The notes: generated by a model from the sequence alone, not told the origin. A DNA stretch of 64,000 nucleotides from Motacilla alba alba (GCF_015832195.1 NC_052017.1:55210152-55274151), one strand, 5' to 3'; numbered from the stretch's first letter, positions 23,311 to 36,744 are shown. A program made the numbers and translations.

Positions 23311-26300
23311 CTCACTGGGAAAAGATGCTGCAATGTTAATGCAAAGTTTTCAGTGTAGCTTCTTGTTTTGGAGGAAACACAGTCAATTCAATCAAATATT
23401 ACTCTCTCAGCTACCAACTGTAGATAAATATAAAGCTCCCTTTTTCTTTGTTTGTCCTAGGAACTTATTACTCTAGTGGTAATGTGCATGTTTTAGCACG
23501 GAAATATACAGGATGTTTGCATTCTTCAATAGCTAGAACATAACAGTGAAAGCCTAATGTGCTCTGGCTATGTCATGAGCAGTACTGCCACCTCATGGTC
23601 AAATCAAAGCGTGTGTTTTGACAGATCTGCTTCAGTACTGCATTCTTTTATGCAGTGCAACACACTAGAATAGAATATAGTCACTATAATATAATGTAAT
23701 ATAATACTACATGTAGAATTTTTAATATATGGACTCTATTTCAGAGCTGGAGGTTTTAGCTTTCTTTATTTTGATTTTTTAAATATATAATGTTGCTTAT
23801 CAGTAGTTAAAAGCTTTTCCTTTGAGTTCTGTACATCGCCTAAGCCAACATGTAGAGCTACCTTTCAGTCTTAATTTTTCTTGATAATGATTTCTCGATC
23901 AGGAAGTGAAAATTTCCCTGATTATTAAGTTAAAGCCTTCATTTCTTTCTGTCCCAGTTGTCCCAAAAATAAAGTGGCAGAGTAGCTGGCACAGAATGTT
24001 ATCTGACAATGCCTTTGGTATAGGAACATGGTGGTGAGAAGACACCATGATAAGGGCTCTACAATTATTCAGAGAGAGTTGAATTAACAGGATTCTTCCC
24101 AGCTTCGTTCGTCAAAACTTCTCAACCATTGAATATTGACTGTCTTTGCAGCCTTCTGCAAGATACAATTTTTGTATGTGTCAATCTAGCCAAGACCACT
24201 CCATAGCAATGAGCACTAAGGAGATGTCTGATGAAATCCTGCTTATGTAATATTCATGATTCTGATGTTGTTTTAAAACAGGTTGCTCAAACATATAAAT
24301 AAAGAGCATTTGTCTATGTCTCCTTGAGTGAGGTAAAAAGGTAAATTACAGGTGATATAAATAATGGTGCCCTGTGTAATTCTGCTTTGAAATATAAACT
24401 GATCTCTCCATTATTGTCAGAAGTAAAAAATCCCTTTCAGTTTGTAAGGCAAAGACATTATATTTTTCCTTGCTGCTTGATAGTGCTCTGCATATTATGT
24501 GTCACAATCCAGCAGTACAGGCAAATTGGAATGAGTAGTCTAAGTCTGAGTAGTCTAAGTCTACTTACTAAAGACAAATTCCTTTCTTTTCTCACTTCTT
24601 TTTTATGGCCTGTTACCTGAAATACAGCTGTGGCCTCAAGTTACAAAGAAAGACTTGTTAGCTTCAGGAGAAACTTCTTTGAAACATGAAGGCATTTTGC
24701 CTTCCCAAAAGACATATTTCACTGTAATCTATGTCTGCTGAGCAATTGTTCCATAGTACTGCAGGACAGCTGGGGGGTGGAATAGTTTCTGTGCTTTTCA
24801 AAATCCTTTTTGTGCTTTTTTGAAAGAAACTGTTTTTCTAATTTAGCAAGTGGCATCTGAAGCAAGCTGGAATTTGCACAGAAGAATGCATTCTGAAGAA
24901 GGTTTTATGCTGTTTTAATAGCAGATAAACATGCTCTTTGATGCTAGGTGCAAAATACATTGTTAGTATCTAGACAGGGCAAACAGTACATCACCATGGT
25001 ATGCCTGCTTGGTGAGAATACAGGGAATATTTAGAAAGGTATCTTTTATAATTATGCAGATGATTTTGCGACATGTCCATTTTGTGTGTGTTTGTAAGTC
25101 TTATGGAAAGCACCTGGTTTTCCTTTGAGACTTTCATGTGTCTCTTGTTTAGCCTGCTTTTTATTATTCATAGAAGCCTAGATACACAGTTGTTAGGATG
25201 CTGGATTGCTTTTTGATTCCACTTTATATGACAAACTGAAAAATTGGGAGTTCCATGTGTCTTGATTTAGGTGAGTATTTGGAATATTCAAGTGCATGGT
25301 GAAAAAAAAATCATCACTGGAGGCAACTTAACTAGGGTTTTTTGAGTAGTTATCTGTATGGGGAACATTTTTCCATGTTAATTCTGGTCCTTTAGATATA
25401 TTTCTGCTCAGAGATGACATATGGTTGCATTGTTCCTCAGGGTCCTAGAGACATGGAGCAATGTGTAACTTATACAGTGCATTGCAGAAATTGTTCCTTG
25501 ATTTTGCACCATCAATAATTTATTGCACCAGTCAGGGAATACAGCTGTGATGTTGCTTCTATTATAGTCCTTATCCCGTTTAGGAAAATTTGCCTGAGCA
25601 ATGATGCATAGAAATTTTCCACTTCAGCAAGTGGAACATCCTCCTTGCTGCCAGCTGCAAGAATTATGTTTGGTACAGTGACAATCACGCTTCTTTTTCC
25701 TGATGCAACACAGTCCTGAAAGAGAAACAAGATCATGTCTTCTCATGAGAAGAAGGAAGAATTTGAAATGGCTCTTCAAAAGACATTGGTGACATTTAGA
25801 TTGCATCTTCAACAACTCACAGAATAGGTAACTTCCAATTTGAGCATACCAGTTGCAGGAACAAGATAGGAGGACTCTTATAAGGTGTGGCATCCCATCC
25901 CAAAAAAGCAACATGCAGGTACACAGATACTCATGACTGAAAAGTGTAATCTTTATTACTTATCATCATTAATTGATCCATCACTAGGCTATTAATTATT
26001 TTCTCTCCTTCTAAACCACTTTTTTCCTTTTTTCCTAACTTCAAAATCTGGTACTTGCAGGCGATAACAAACATAGAAGAAATTCAACAAGTGTTATCAG
26101 TTGAAAAGTGGTTTTTTGAGTCAGGCTAAAGTGTTTAGGAGTTTAAGTGTAATTAAAAACAAGTGACTGTCAAAAACTGAACACATATTGAAAAAATCAA
26201 AATGAGAATTTTTGCTTTGAAATGGTGTTTCACATTTTTATCCACCATTAAGTAAATGGTAAACAAAAACATTTTTAGTTAGATGAAAAGCTCAGCTTGA

Positions 26301-26545
26301 TCTTTTATTTTCTATCTATTCATCCCACTACCCTACCCAAACCCAATCTCCATGTATTTCTGCCATGCAAGAAATACACCAATTCCTTGCATCTTACCCA
26401 GAGCTAGGCATTATCCTAATTTTTTGTTTTAGTCACTCAGCCAAAGAAGCCCAGTGCTTATTACAAAATTCTAATTCACATATGTGGCAAGAAACTTTGC
26501 TGACTTTGATTATCCTTCTTCCTGTGGAAGGTTCTATGATTTGCA
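23311..26545. other. AT-rich non-coding DNA
   Basis: Mostly unique sequence. It has a 15-bp tandem duplication (gagtagtctaagtct) at about 24535-24564. A minus-strand coding-like stretch near 25.5-25.7 kb is listed separately. No PDE1C terminal exon is recognised. Confidence 0.5.
25512..25719 (-). other. Unassigned coding-like segment, minus strand
   Basis: Reading leftwards, a T/C-rich stretch ending TTTCAG lies at about 25720, then an open frame begins DCVASGKRSVIVTVPNIILA and continues with AEVENFYASLLRQIF, ending IEATSQLYSLTGAINY before a stop. Its amino-acid make-up and the acceptor-like start look like an exon or the remnant of one. I do not recognise the family. No continuation in the same frame is seen upstream and no clear donor before the stop. 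It could be a chance ORF, a pseudogene fragment or an antisense exon. Confidence 0.3.
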
Positions 26546-27052
26546 TGGTACGGTTTTAGTAGGAAGGGCTGGAGGGGTGGCTTTTCTTAGAAGCTGCTAG
26601 AAGTTCCCTCATGTCTGACAGAGCCACTCCCAGCCAGTTCCAAGATGGACCCACCCACCAAGGACAAGCCTATCAGTAGTATATGAGAAGTCCTCCCCTG
26701 AGGTGGAAAGAGCAGCAGAGACAATGTTTGAAGAACTGATTCTAACCCCCAATCTCCGTCCTCGTGTTCCCTGTGGAGGAATAGATAGTTAAGCCCAGGA
26801 AGGAGGGAGAGGTGGGAGAAAGATGTTCTAAGATTTGGTTTTACTTCACATTAGCCTACTGTGATTTTATTAATAAATTAAATAAATTTTCCCAAGTCAA
26901 GTATGTTTTACCTGTGACAGTAATTGGTTAATGATCTCTCCCTGCCCCTATCCCAAAGCATGATCCTTTCCTTATATGTTCTCTCCCATGTCAAGCTTAG
27001 GAGAGGAATGATAGAGTAGCACCCTGTGTCTAGCCAAGGTCAACCCATCACA
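26546..27052 (+). mobile_element. ERVL-like solo LTR, internally shortened
   Basis: It starts TGGTACGGTTTTAG and ends CCCATCACA. The middle includes a TATA-poor promoter region, agtcctcccctgaggtggaa, and a late AATAAATTAAATAAATTTTCCC poly(A) region. This matches a bird ERVL LTR type I know, except that a long repetitive central part is missing. No adjacent pol sequence, so it reads as solo. A convincing target-site duplication is not seen. Confidence 0.75.
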
Positions 27053-27354
27053 CAACTCGTCCACCTTGCTCCTTGAAAAGGGCTGGGGTTCTTGTTTCCA
27101 TCCACAATGGAATATCTCTTTATGAAAATAATTATCTATCTTTTACCCCAAACATATGCAGAGGTTTGAATTATGTTTCATTATCAAATATAGAATAAGA
27201 TTTTGCACCTAATTTTCTTGGTGGCTTTACCTAGTAAATATCTAATTTCTTTCATACATGCTTAATTCAGGAAATTCAGTAATTACTTTGTGTAACCAAA
27301 CCTTTGCCAGTGTATTCATTATATTTTTATCTGCTTATATATTTCCATAATATG

Positions 27355-27389
27355 CTGTTATTTGACTTATTCCATAAGTCAAATAACAG
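27355..27389. repeat. Perfect 16-bp hairpin with 3-nt loop
   Basis: The arm CTGTTATTTGACTTAT (27355-27370) is followed by TCC and its exact complement (27374-27389). The tight loop and perfect arms are unusual for unique intronic DNA. A miniature fold-back or a template-switch palindrome would look like this. Confidence 0.9.
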
Positions 27390-28469
27390 ATATTGAACCA
27401 AAACTGATCTCTTTCATAACTGATGTTATCCTAGGTCAAGTGGAATGCAAACTGTCAAGCAAACATAAAACTCAACATCAGTGTGAAAAGAACTAGAAAT
27501 TGTTTAGCTTCATGAATGATTTAGGCACAATTATGTGTCAAAGCTTCAAAACCAAGATACCTTCTATGCTAATGCTATTTCTCATCATAAAAAAAATTGA
27601 TGTTATGCACTTGAGTCATGTGTTAAATTGGAGTGATGTTATTCAAATTCACTTACTAAACAAATATTCAAAACTTTTTCCCAAGAGCATTTATTCTTGT
27701 TTTCCCTGGCTTTAAAGAGAATGCAAGCACCTTCAAATAACATTTTTTTTCTTTGAAAAAATAATCACTCCAAAATTTCTCATTCATTAGACATACTGAT
27801 AAAAGAGATCAATTAACTTATGATGCATATTTCTTCTTTATTTCATTGACCTTCTGAACTTTGCTTCTGAGGCCTCATATATCTCTCAGGCGGTGGAAGA
27901 AAGAAAATACCATACTATACAGAATTTATTTCTTCAAGGTCATAATTATGTTTGAAAAGGCTTTCAAATGGCTTTAGTAGGAGACAGGATCATCAAGTAC
28001 TGAGAACTGAGTACTTAGATGTCAACATCTTTGTTTTATTTTGAGCACTAGAAATAGCTTCAAAGGTCCTTTTCAGGTGGAAAAGCTGCAGATTATGACT
28101 AAGCCCACTTTAGCACTCAGGGAGACAAGAAATACCCAGGTTTGGGGGAAAAAGCTTACAAAAAGGAAAATTCACTCCTTTACATCCTGTAAGATGCTAA
28201 GTGAGTCAACAAAGGAATTAAAAAGGAATTTAAAGTGGCCGATTTGGTCTGTCTCAGCAATTGCAAATACTTCTGTCATTTGTGGTGGGAAAGACTGGAT
28301 AATAGATTATGTGAGATGCAGTTACTCCGACACTATTTCACCTCATTGTGCACTGCATCAATAGTTTTATGTTAATAATTGTTTTATGATATCAAAGGCC
28401 ATACAAGAATTTGCAATTTCTTTTGTCATTTCACTCAGTGGTTGGATGGAGCTGGATTCTCAGGGCAGC

Positions 28470-28590
28470 AGGGAATAAATAATAAATAAATAATATATAA
28501 TAAAGATATTATATATATATAGATAAATAAAGAATAAAGAATATAATATATTATTCTTTATTCTTATATAGATAAATAAACAATAAAGAA
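28470..28590. repeat. A/T-only tract with inverted and direct repeats
   Basis: Contains (AATA)n and (TA)n runs. A 14-bp perfect inverted repeat lies at 28530-28543 and 28552-28565, and a direct repeat of agataaataaa occurs on both sides of it. The tract is cruciform- and slippage-prone. Confidence 0.85.
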
Positions 28591-29840
28591 TCTCATTTTG
28601 AAAAACCTATGCTTTTAATTAGTAGGGATAGAAGCTACTTTCAAACACCATGTCAGCTTTGCTATGAACACTTGAACAACCTTACTGGCTTAGACCAAAA
28701 GTCCCTTTAGCTCTCTATCACCTGCTTGACAACATTTCATAGCAGACACCTTAATGAACAAAACCAAAATTAGAGCAATGGGTGTATCCCACTACAGTTT
28801 TCTGTGTTCCAGAGGGCCAAGGCAGAAGTCAAATCTCTGACTTGGATACACTCTGATGGATTTATCTTCCATTACTTTGTCAAATTATCTTTGGAACCCT
28901 GGCACTTTTGTGTACTGGGCACTGAGGCAACACAATTCAAAATTTACATAGGTGTTATGTGATAAATCGTATCTTTTTATTCTTCTCAAATTTGCTGTTT
29001 GATAAGTTCCTTTGGTAATTCCCTTCTTGGATTGTGAGAAACAGTGAGTAATTGTTCCCTTTCACATTCTTGGTACCACTAATAATTTAATTTACTTTTT
29101 GTTAATTTACTTTTTGTTAGACTCTCTCTGTGACTGTTTCTAGGCTAAAGTCATAGCACATGAACTTTGTGTATTGAACTTTCTTTCAAGTGCAACCCTT
29201 TTGCTAACTGCTATGGTAGGATGTAACACTGAAAGTCTGTGTTACACATGTTTTTTGCAATATGACAAGAGAATCTTAGGTTAATGAAAATGAGATAACT
29301 TCTCTTTTTTTTTTTCCTTTATTTTCAATAGTATAGTCATGGATAATTGTGCTGCCATCTTGTGCTTCCTTCAGAGTTAAGTATGGTTATAATGCTTCAG
29401 CAATTTGAGCAGAGAAAACAAGGACCGTGTAAGAACCTCACACTTTCTCATTCATGGGGATTCAAGCAGGCTAAATAGATGATGAAAAAAAATGCTGAAA
29501 CCCCTGCCCAAAGACTCCTTAATCTACACCATACTGTCCTGCAGTCTGCATTTAGCATTAATTTTTTTTTTTAGGAGAGAAAAGTGTTTTTTCTTTTAAA
29601 TGCAATTTGAAAACCATAGGGCTTGATCTTGTCCTGATAGCCTGGTCTGGCACTGGATGCCACTGAGAAATGTCTGTCTTGGTTTAAAATATTTTTTTAA
29701 ATTATTGGCAGGTGTCTGCCAAGGAAGGTGGGAACCTTCCTGGGATGGAAAATATGACCCCTTCTCTCCAAATTATTCTAACTTTGAAATTATTGTGCTT
29801 TCAGGCAAAGACATAGGAAAAGGAATAACAGTTCTATGTG

Positions 29841-29950
<110 letters not shown>

Positions 29951-29957
29951 AAAAAAA

Positions 29958-31291
29958 AACAACGGTAGCAACAACAAACTAAAAATCAGAAGCCCAGTAA
30001 CAGCCTTTCTCTGCGGCAGGCACTTTCCCTTTTGTTGTAGTTATCGTAACAGCCAGCAGATGTGCTGTTGGCTCACTGCCAGAAAGGGCATGTGTGATAG
30101 TCCCCCCGTGGCTGCAGGGGGCGCTGTGGCGCAACATCAGCCGCCTCTCCGCATGGCAATGGGGGCTTGGGTGGTGGGAGAGGAGGAAAAGGGGCTCCCC
30201 TTGCGAAACTTGGAGGGAGCAGCCGGTTTCAGTGCCTCTCCGGATGGGAAGCTGGTCTGTAGGTGGAACCTTGGAGCAGCAGGCTGTAACAGCAGAGACA
30301 ACCACGCCCCAGGCGGCAAGCAAAGTGTAGCAAAAACATTGAAGCCATGGCAGGAGTGCCAGGAATCCAGGTGGGTGAGGGGTGTTGAGTTTAAGTGTAG
30401 CAGAAACCCCTGAATTAGTGGCAGAAAACAGCAGGGGCAGGGCGACCCGAGGACAAGAGAGAAGATGGAGGGAAGGTGTTGTTTTAGGTTTTCCTTCGGC
30501 TCTCACATCTCCTGTGTGATATCCACGGCAGCTGCACTCCCTCAAGCAGCCTGGAAGTGCTCCCTCCAGAGAGGGGTCGGGGGTCAGGGTTCCAGGCTTC
30601 CCCTGAGGCACTCAAGCAGATGGTGAGGGTACCTCCCAGTGAGGTCAGGTGAAAAGGTCCCAGTTCAATGATCACTCTTGCTAACAGAGGCTTGCCCACG
30701 TGAGGAGAAGCAATGAATGACAAAACTCCGCAGTGGCAACAAATCCTTCAGGCAGCAGCAGTCTGGCACCAAAACCGCAGCCATCGGCCCTCTGATCCCC
30801 AGAGAAAGAGAGAGAGGGCTGAGCCCAGCTCCTGACCCATAGCCATGGCTCATGGTATCTCTGCGCTTCCCAAAAACGCTGAGCTTCCCTGCCACCACAC
30901 TCACTCCCCCAGCTGCAGCAAGACTGAAGCAAACTGCATCCCTTCCCTATCCTAGTCACATCTTTTGTCTCTTAAGTACCCGTCACTCCCAGCTCTTAGG
31001 CAACAAATGGGAGAAGTCCCTGAGAGAAAAAAAAAAAAAGGAAAAAAAAAAAGGAAACATCCTGACCTTCAACAGTGTCCTAAGCCCTCTCTGAGCAGTA
31101 CTGTGGTTTTGGCAGCTGCAGAGGAAGGGGAGGAGGTAAAAGCCAGACATTTATCTGGAGCAGCAGAGCTGGCCACGATCAGAAGCAGTGCTGGGAGAGG
31201 TCAGCTCTCCACTTCCAGTTGGTGGAACCAGTATAGTAATTACAGATCCTCTAAACAGAGACAGACATAGTTCTCCCAGGATTTTAGAAGC
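29958..31291. other. GC-richer block of unknown origin
   Basis: The block stands out from the AT-rich surroundings in GC and in CpG (for example gggggcgctgtggcgcaac near 30119). It carries the longest ORF outside the satellites, 210 codons on the minus strand at 29979-30611, with other long frames on both strands. None resembles a known protein; long frames are expected where stop codons are rarer. A poly-A/G patch lies at about 31028-31054. It abuts an LTR on its right and a microsatellite on its left, so retroviral internal DNA or another transposon insertion is the best guess. No splice-bounded exon is evident. Confidence 0.4.
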
Positions 31292-31564
31292 TGTGGGAAA
31301 CTTAGAGAGAAGAATTCAAACAATTATTATCTCTTTCTGTAACCATTGTTTATAGATATGGTTCTTCAGAGTGTGCTATTCATAGTTCACCAATAGTGTG
31401 AGAGAAGATTCCTACAGGCCAATCAGGTCTTAGGTCCCCCATTGTTTCTATAAGAACTGTAGATTTCTAATAATAAAGTGTCTTTTCATGCTTTCTGAGG
31501 ATTGAGTCTCTGTATCACCTTTGGCTGTCCCCGATACCCCTTTGGTGGTAGAATTAGTACCACA
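31292..31564 (+). mobile_element. Short retroviral LTR, ~273 bp
   Basis: It starts TGTGGGAAACTTAGAG and ends GTAGAATTAGTACCACA. A TATA-like ctataagaac and then AATAAAG precede a GT-rich U5. Size and order fit a small bird ERVK-type LTR. No 6-bp target duplication is visible (agaagc on the left, tttgtg on the right), so one side may be truncated or belong to the GC-richer block. Confidence 0.7.
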
Positions 31565-32487
31565 TTTGTGAATTATACTTGGTGAGGAGCAGGAGTCAAT
31601 ACAGAACAGGTGTTTCTGAGTTAGTTTAAACTCTCACCTCAGTCTAAATGCTTCTGTGTGTCCTCCAACTGTGTTGAGAGAGCAGATTTTGAAAGTTTGA
31701 TCAGGAGCAGATTTTGAAAGTTTGAATTAGACAGGCAGAATAAATGCCAACTGTTAAAATGGAAAGCTCTTCTAAGACTTTGGACTCCAAAACATAATTA
31801 AGAGAGATTAATTACTGTGCAAATCTGACAGTCAGCTTCCTTGCTGTACGGGTATGCTTATACACTAAGTAATTATGTGTGAAGAAAAATATGAACTGCG
31901 GTGTAGTTTCATTTCAGTATGTCACTCTGTACAGATGTATAGCTTCATAGTCCAGCAGACAAAAGTTAAAAATGCCTTGGTATAAACTAGAAACTGATAG
32001 CAGAAATGGACTCACAGTGGGTGCTGGTATCACAAAATGGAAAAGTTGTAGAAGTCACTGACATTCACATTAGCAATCAAAGTGAAGGCCAGTACTCAAC
32101 TTTGACAAACAATATAAATTCATCAGAGACACTGAAGGACTGAGATGTGTATTCCGGCATGGCTATTTCAGATAATGATAATCAATATATGCTAAGTCGA
32201 CTGCTTAAAGTCTGGTGTTCAGAGCACTGCACATTCATTCTTTTTCCTCTTTCAACTACCTCTGTTGATACATGCTACTATTTGCACTAGAGCTGTTGTA
32301 TTTAAATAAGAGGCTGAATCCATCCAAAGCTAGGGTAGTTGAAGGAAGTTCTATTATATCCAATGGGAAATTTGGCAAGGAAACCAAAACATCTGCTCCA
32401 CCAAGCAGAAAAACAATTCAAAGCAAGATCTATGTTGCTATGTTCTTACTGGAGCTGATGATGTAGCTAACAGAAATAAAACTATCA
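31565..32487. other. Non-coding DNA with a 25-bp tandem duplication
   Basis: AT-rich sequence. Two copies of a unit starting agcagattttgaaagtttga lie at 31681 and 31706 (period 25). Nothing else recognised. Confidence 0.55.
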
Positions 32488-32680
32488 GAGAATCATAGGA
32501 AGTTAAGGGGTTGGAATGAACCTTAAAGATCATCTAGTCCTAACCTCCTCTGCCATGGACAGGGGCACCTACCACTAGACCAGGTTGCTCAAGGCCTTAG
32601 TCATCTGGCTTTGAACACTGCCATGGCTGGGAGATCCACAGCCTTTCTGCATTGACTCAGTTCTCCACAGGCAGGGAACT
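32488..32680 (-). mobile_element. CR1 3' end fragment, minus strand
   Basis: The + strand begins agaatcatagg, followed by ggttggaatgaaccttaaag and catctagtcc, then gccatggacaggggcacct and gaccaggttgctcaagg. This is the reverse complement of the CR1 3' UTR. The right limit is approximate. Confidence 0.88.
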
Positions 32681-35600
32681 TCCAGAGAATGGAGAAAACT
32701 GCATTTTGCCTTGCTTCATTAACTGTGATGGGAGGGGTTAAAATCTTGTAAGTGTGGAGGGCATAGGAGGAGAAGCATGTGTTAGGTGGTATTTTGAGCT
32801 CTGTTTCAGATCCCTGGTGTGATTTAGCAAATCCTTTAAGAAGTTCTGAAATACACATACTGCTCAAATATGTCATTTAGTCCACCTGCCCCAAATAATT
32901 ACCCTTCCTTCTGGGTCAGTCTTTTCTCTTTAAAATGTGGCTAATTTTAAGTGTCATGGGATTGTTATGATCCTGTTAATGACAGTAAATCAGGCTGAAT
33001 GTTTCAGTTGGGAAACATCATGGAAATGTACTACTGTTGTTAAGGCTGTTACTACTCCCTATGGTAGATTATGCTGGAAATGTGACAATTCAGTCTAAAT
33101 AAATCAAATATAATGCTGAAAGCCTAATTCTTTAAAATGGTGTCTTAGAATTGCATCAGTGAGCAAGATTTTATAGTAGCAATTTACAGGGGACCATCCT
33201 GAAAGGAAAGGTTCCCCTGCTATCTGTGTGGTAGCACACTAGTGAGTTGAAAGATACCAACTCATTAGTAGATCTGTGCAGCCGCTGTATACATTCAACA
33301 CAGACAATGCAGTCCAGCAGTAAAGATCTTTGTTTTGGCAGTCCTTTTTCTCCTTTGCCCAAATGCCATTAAAAAAAAATAGATTATTGAGTGCAAAAGA
33401 AATTGGTTTCCTGAAGGAAACCAAAAGATATTTTGATGCAATAGTGTCTTCCAAGGCATGCCCAGCCCTACAGGTAAATTCATCTCTCCTTGGGCTTAAT
33501 GTCCTTGGTTGAGAGACTCTTTCAAATGTTCTTTCAAACTCTGCTGATTTATGCATTGTCAGAATTACAGCAGGTGCTAGGTGTACTCAGGGAGCTAGTT
33601 AGAACAGCCAATATAGAGTAAAATATTTATGTTCCTGTTTGAAGCTTTTTCAGAGGATTTCTAGAGATGGTTATGACATGAATTGGATTGATTGTTCTCT
33701 TTAATTAGAAACTGTCAATTTTCTTTAGAAATAACAAAAAATTTTCTTGTCTATACTTCCTTCTCAAGGAGATCTGTTTATTGTGAAGATGCATTTATAT
33801 AACTTCATAGAAAACAGTTATGTTTGTACATTCAGGATAATATTAGTCAAACATAACCTAATTATGAGTCCAAGGGATTATAAATGACAGAAGAGTCAAG
33901 CAGATTGTAAAATTTACATCTCTTGTTATATCTTTGGTGCCTCTCCATACTTAAGGCTGTGTTTTTCACTGAAAGCTCAATGGCAGCAAACAGCTTTTAA
34001 AATGTAGCATTTTGTGTCTGGAGCATTTTCTTTTCTTCATTTCAAACCACACGTACAAAGTTCTTGCCTTCATAAGCAAAAAAGGTACTGGAAAAGCTGT
34101 TGATCAAAGATTATCAGAGAGCCCCACAGCAAAGAAATCTATTAAAATCTCTTGATCTAAGCATGCTGGACTCTGTTATGTGATCTTCTTGATTCCTAAG
34201 TTTGAATTCTAGCTGATTAGTCTGATCATAGTAGATTTCCATTTGTTTAGGATAGAATGATATTTCCAGTTGTGCCTGTAAGAGGTATTGTCTTGGCATG
34301 CCTCACCCTTCCAACAGTTAAGCAAACTTCACTGCTTGCAGAAAATGAGGCTGTCTAAACTGATACTCTTGTTTTACTTTTGCAGATTATCTACCCCTTG
34401 GACAAAGTGGAGAAAGGCAGCATTTGACACTTTTCTATTTATTTTTCTTTTTTATTTTTCTTTTTCCAGGTATGGAAGAGTAAAAACATATTAAAAAAGA
34501 GACTGCGAATCTCTTTCACCATTTTATCTGACCTTCTTCCTTCCTGTTCTACTCCTGCAAAGACCAGATTCTGAGAAAGGCATTAAACAGCTTTCAAAAC
34601 ACTCCTCCTCTCACTGGCTACTTCACAGCTAATGACTCTGGTTCAAGGGTGGAGGCCTTGTTTTTTTGGTAAATTTTGGTTTTTTGTTCATGTATGTATG
34701 TTTTTTATTGTTGTTTTTTCTGGAAGGTTTCTTGTTAAAAGGTCAATTTGTGATTTCAATATGTAAATGGTTCCATTTTTCTGGACAGGTCAAGCAAATA
34801 GACAAAAGTATTCTTCAAAAGCTGGTTTTGCCCTTTGCTATGCCTCAGCTTGTGAAACCAACACTAGGATGATGCAAAATAATATAAAAGACAAAAAAAT
34901 CAAAAATTTCTTGATAGTAATTAACTTTTTCTTTCAATGAAAAGCCTTTTCCAATTGCTAGGAGACAGAATTTGACATCAGTTTTACCCCTAGAGAACCT
35001 TTTATTAATAAGAACAGTGAATTTTTAGAACCATTTGACTATTTCTTGGGATTTGATATCTTTCACACATAATACAATGATAGAAAAATGGTTTTTTTTC
35101 TAAACAGCAGTCAGACTCCATCAACCCTTGATTATGTTCTTTTTTTGAAGTTAGGAAAGGAATAACCAATGAAAGCAATATTCCCTTGGGGCAAATTTTG
35201 TTTGTCAGACTCTGAGCACGTGTATTAATGTATTGTGTGATGTGCCTGTGTAACCTGATATTGCAGAAAATTATCTGTTTCCCACATTTTTTCATGGCCC
35301 ACTAGTAGTAGCTGTTTGTCTGACCTGAAGATTCTAGGAGGAGAGGAGCCTCAGGGAATCACATGGATCAGTTCTTACTTTCATCTCAGTTTGATTTTTC
35401 ATCACTGACTGAATGGACAGTCCAATGAAACGGAAAAGCATTGTTGGATAAGAATGGATAGAAAAAAAAATCAAAATAAGAATGTATGAGGAACATCAAG
35501 TAGGTTTGTGTTGCTGGCTTGGTATCTCAATAGGAATCCAGTTAATTGTAAGCAACTTTTCCTGTTAGTGTGGAAGTCAAGACATACATATAGATACAAT

Positions 35601-36634
35601 ATACATATACAATACATACAACTATTTTTGCTGAACAGCTTGCTGTTCAGGATGAGATCTTACTGTATTACTCATATATGAATTTCTTAAGGAATCATAC
35701 TTCTGTCATGGAACTTTTCTATGTAGAGAACATGAAAAGTGTTGGGTTAGGAAGGTAAATATTAGTATTTTCTTTTCATGTTCAAAAGCCCAGAACTTAG
35801 CAATCAAAATTTGGGTCTCTGTTCCTTCTTAAACTGTGCATATATAGGGAGAAGCATCCTGTGATACTAGGAAAAATTACAGCAGTAAGCTTAGACTAAA
35901 TCCAGATTAAAAGTGAACATATTAATACTTAAGAGTGTTTAGTATTTGGGATTTTCATTATTGAAGCTAGAGATTTTTTAAGGGTTTTTTTCCTACTTCA
36001 GTTTGAATTTTTTCAAAGCCAGAGATTTATATTATGTTCATGCTGTGAAAAGGTTGCACTTCAATCACGTGTTTTCAGAAATAAGTACATAAATAATTCC
36101 TGAAGTTTTTGGAGCTCTCAATTGGCTTCACGGAACCAGCTCATTTTAATGAAACAGAAGGGGAGATAGCATTCCCATTTGTGAGTTTGTGGTTCAATAA
36201 ATGTAAATTTTTGAGGAAAGTGAAGGACTGGGAGGACTGTGGCTCCACCATCTACACTGAACACATTCCATGTTGTGGCAGGCTGTCACCTCTTAGCATT
36301 TTTTTTACTCCTCTTTTTGCTCCTCCATCAGCATTCAACTCAAATGAGAGTAGTAGAATATGAATTCCAGCCCTGAGCAGGTTCTTTGAAGGCACACTGA
36401 TCAAATAACAATGATGCTCAACTAAATACCACAGTGGTGACAGTCTGTGCTTAGTTAGACTTCTCTGTGGTGTCGGAGAAGAGTGTTTGGTCAGAGGTGC
36501 AAAATGATTTAGTCAGTGGGTTTTGTTACTCTTACCTTTTATAGTAGCTAAAGATGCCTTAGATTAGGCACACTAGAAAAATAATGTTTAAAAAAACCCC
36601 TATATACTTTTCTTCATCTCTTTCTGATATATAC
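32681..36634. other. AT-rich non-coding DNA
   Basis: About 4 kb in which I recognise no exon, RNA gene or transposon. A pyrimidine tract with CAG/GT (34455-34461) followed by a short frame was considered as a terminal PDE1C exon and rejected. Confidence 0.5.
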
Positions 36635-36637
36635 TTC

Positions 36638-36744
<107 letters not shown>

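Larger units (their letters stand above)
27053..29834. other. AT-rich non-coding DNA
   Basis: Unique AT-rich sequence. It contains a strong short hairpin at 27355-27389, an A/T-only patch at about 28470-28590, and a 15-bp tandem duplication (ttaatttactttttg) near 29088-29117. A 107-codon frame at 28041-28364 has no recognisable similarity and is left out as a gene. Confidence 0.5.

Noticed and set aside
34445..34493. T-rich tract, CAG acceptor and short frame (GMEE then stop) as terminal exon of PDE1C
   Set aside because: The phase would fit, but the encoded tail is only a few residues and bears no resemblance to known PDE1C ends. Such sites are common by chance in T-rich introns.
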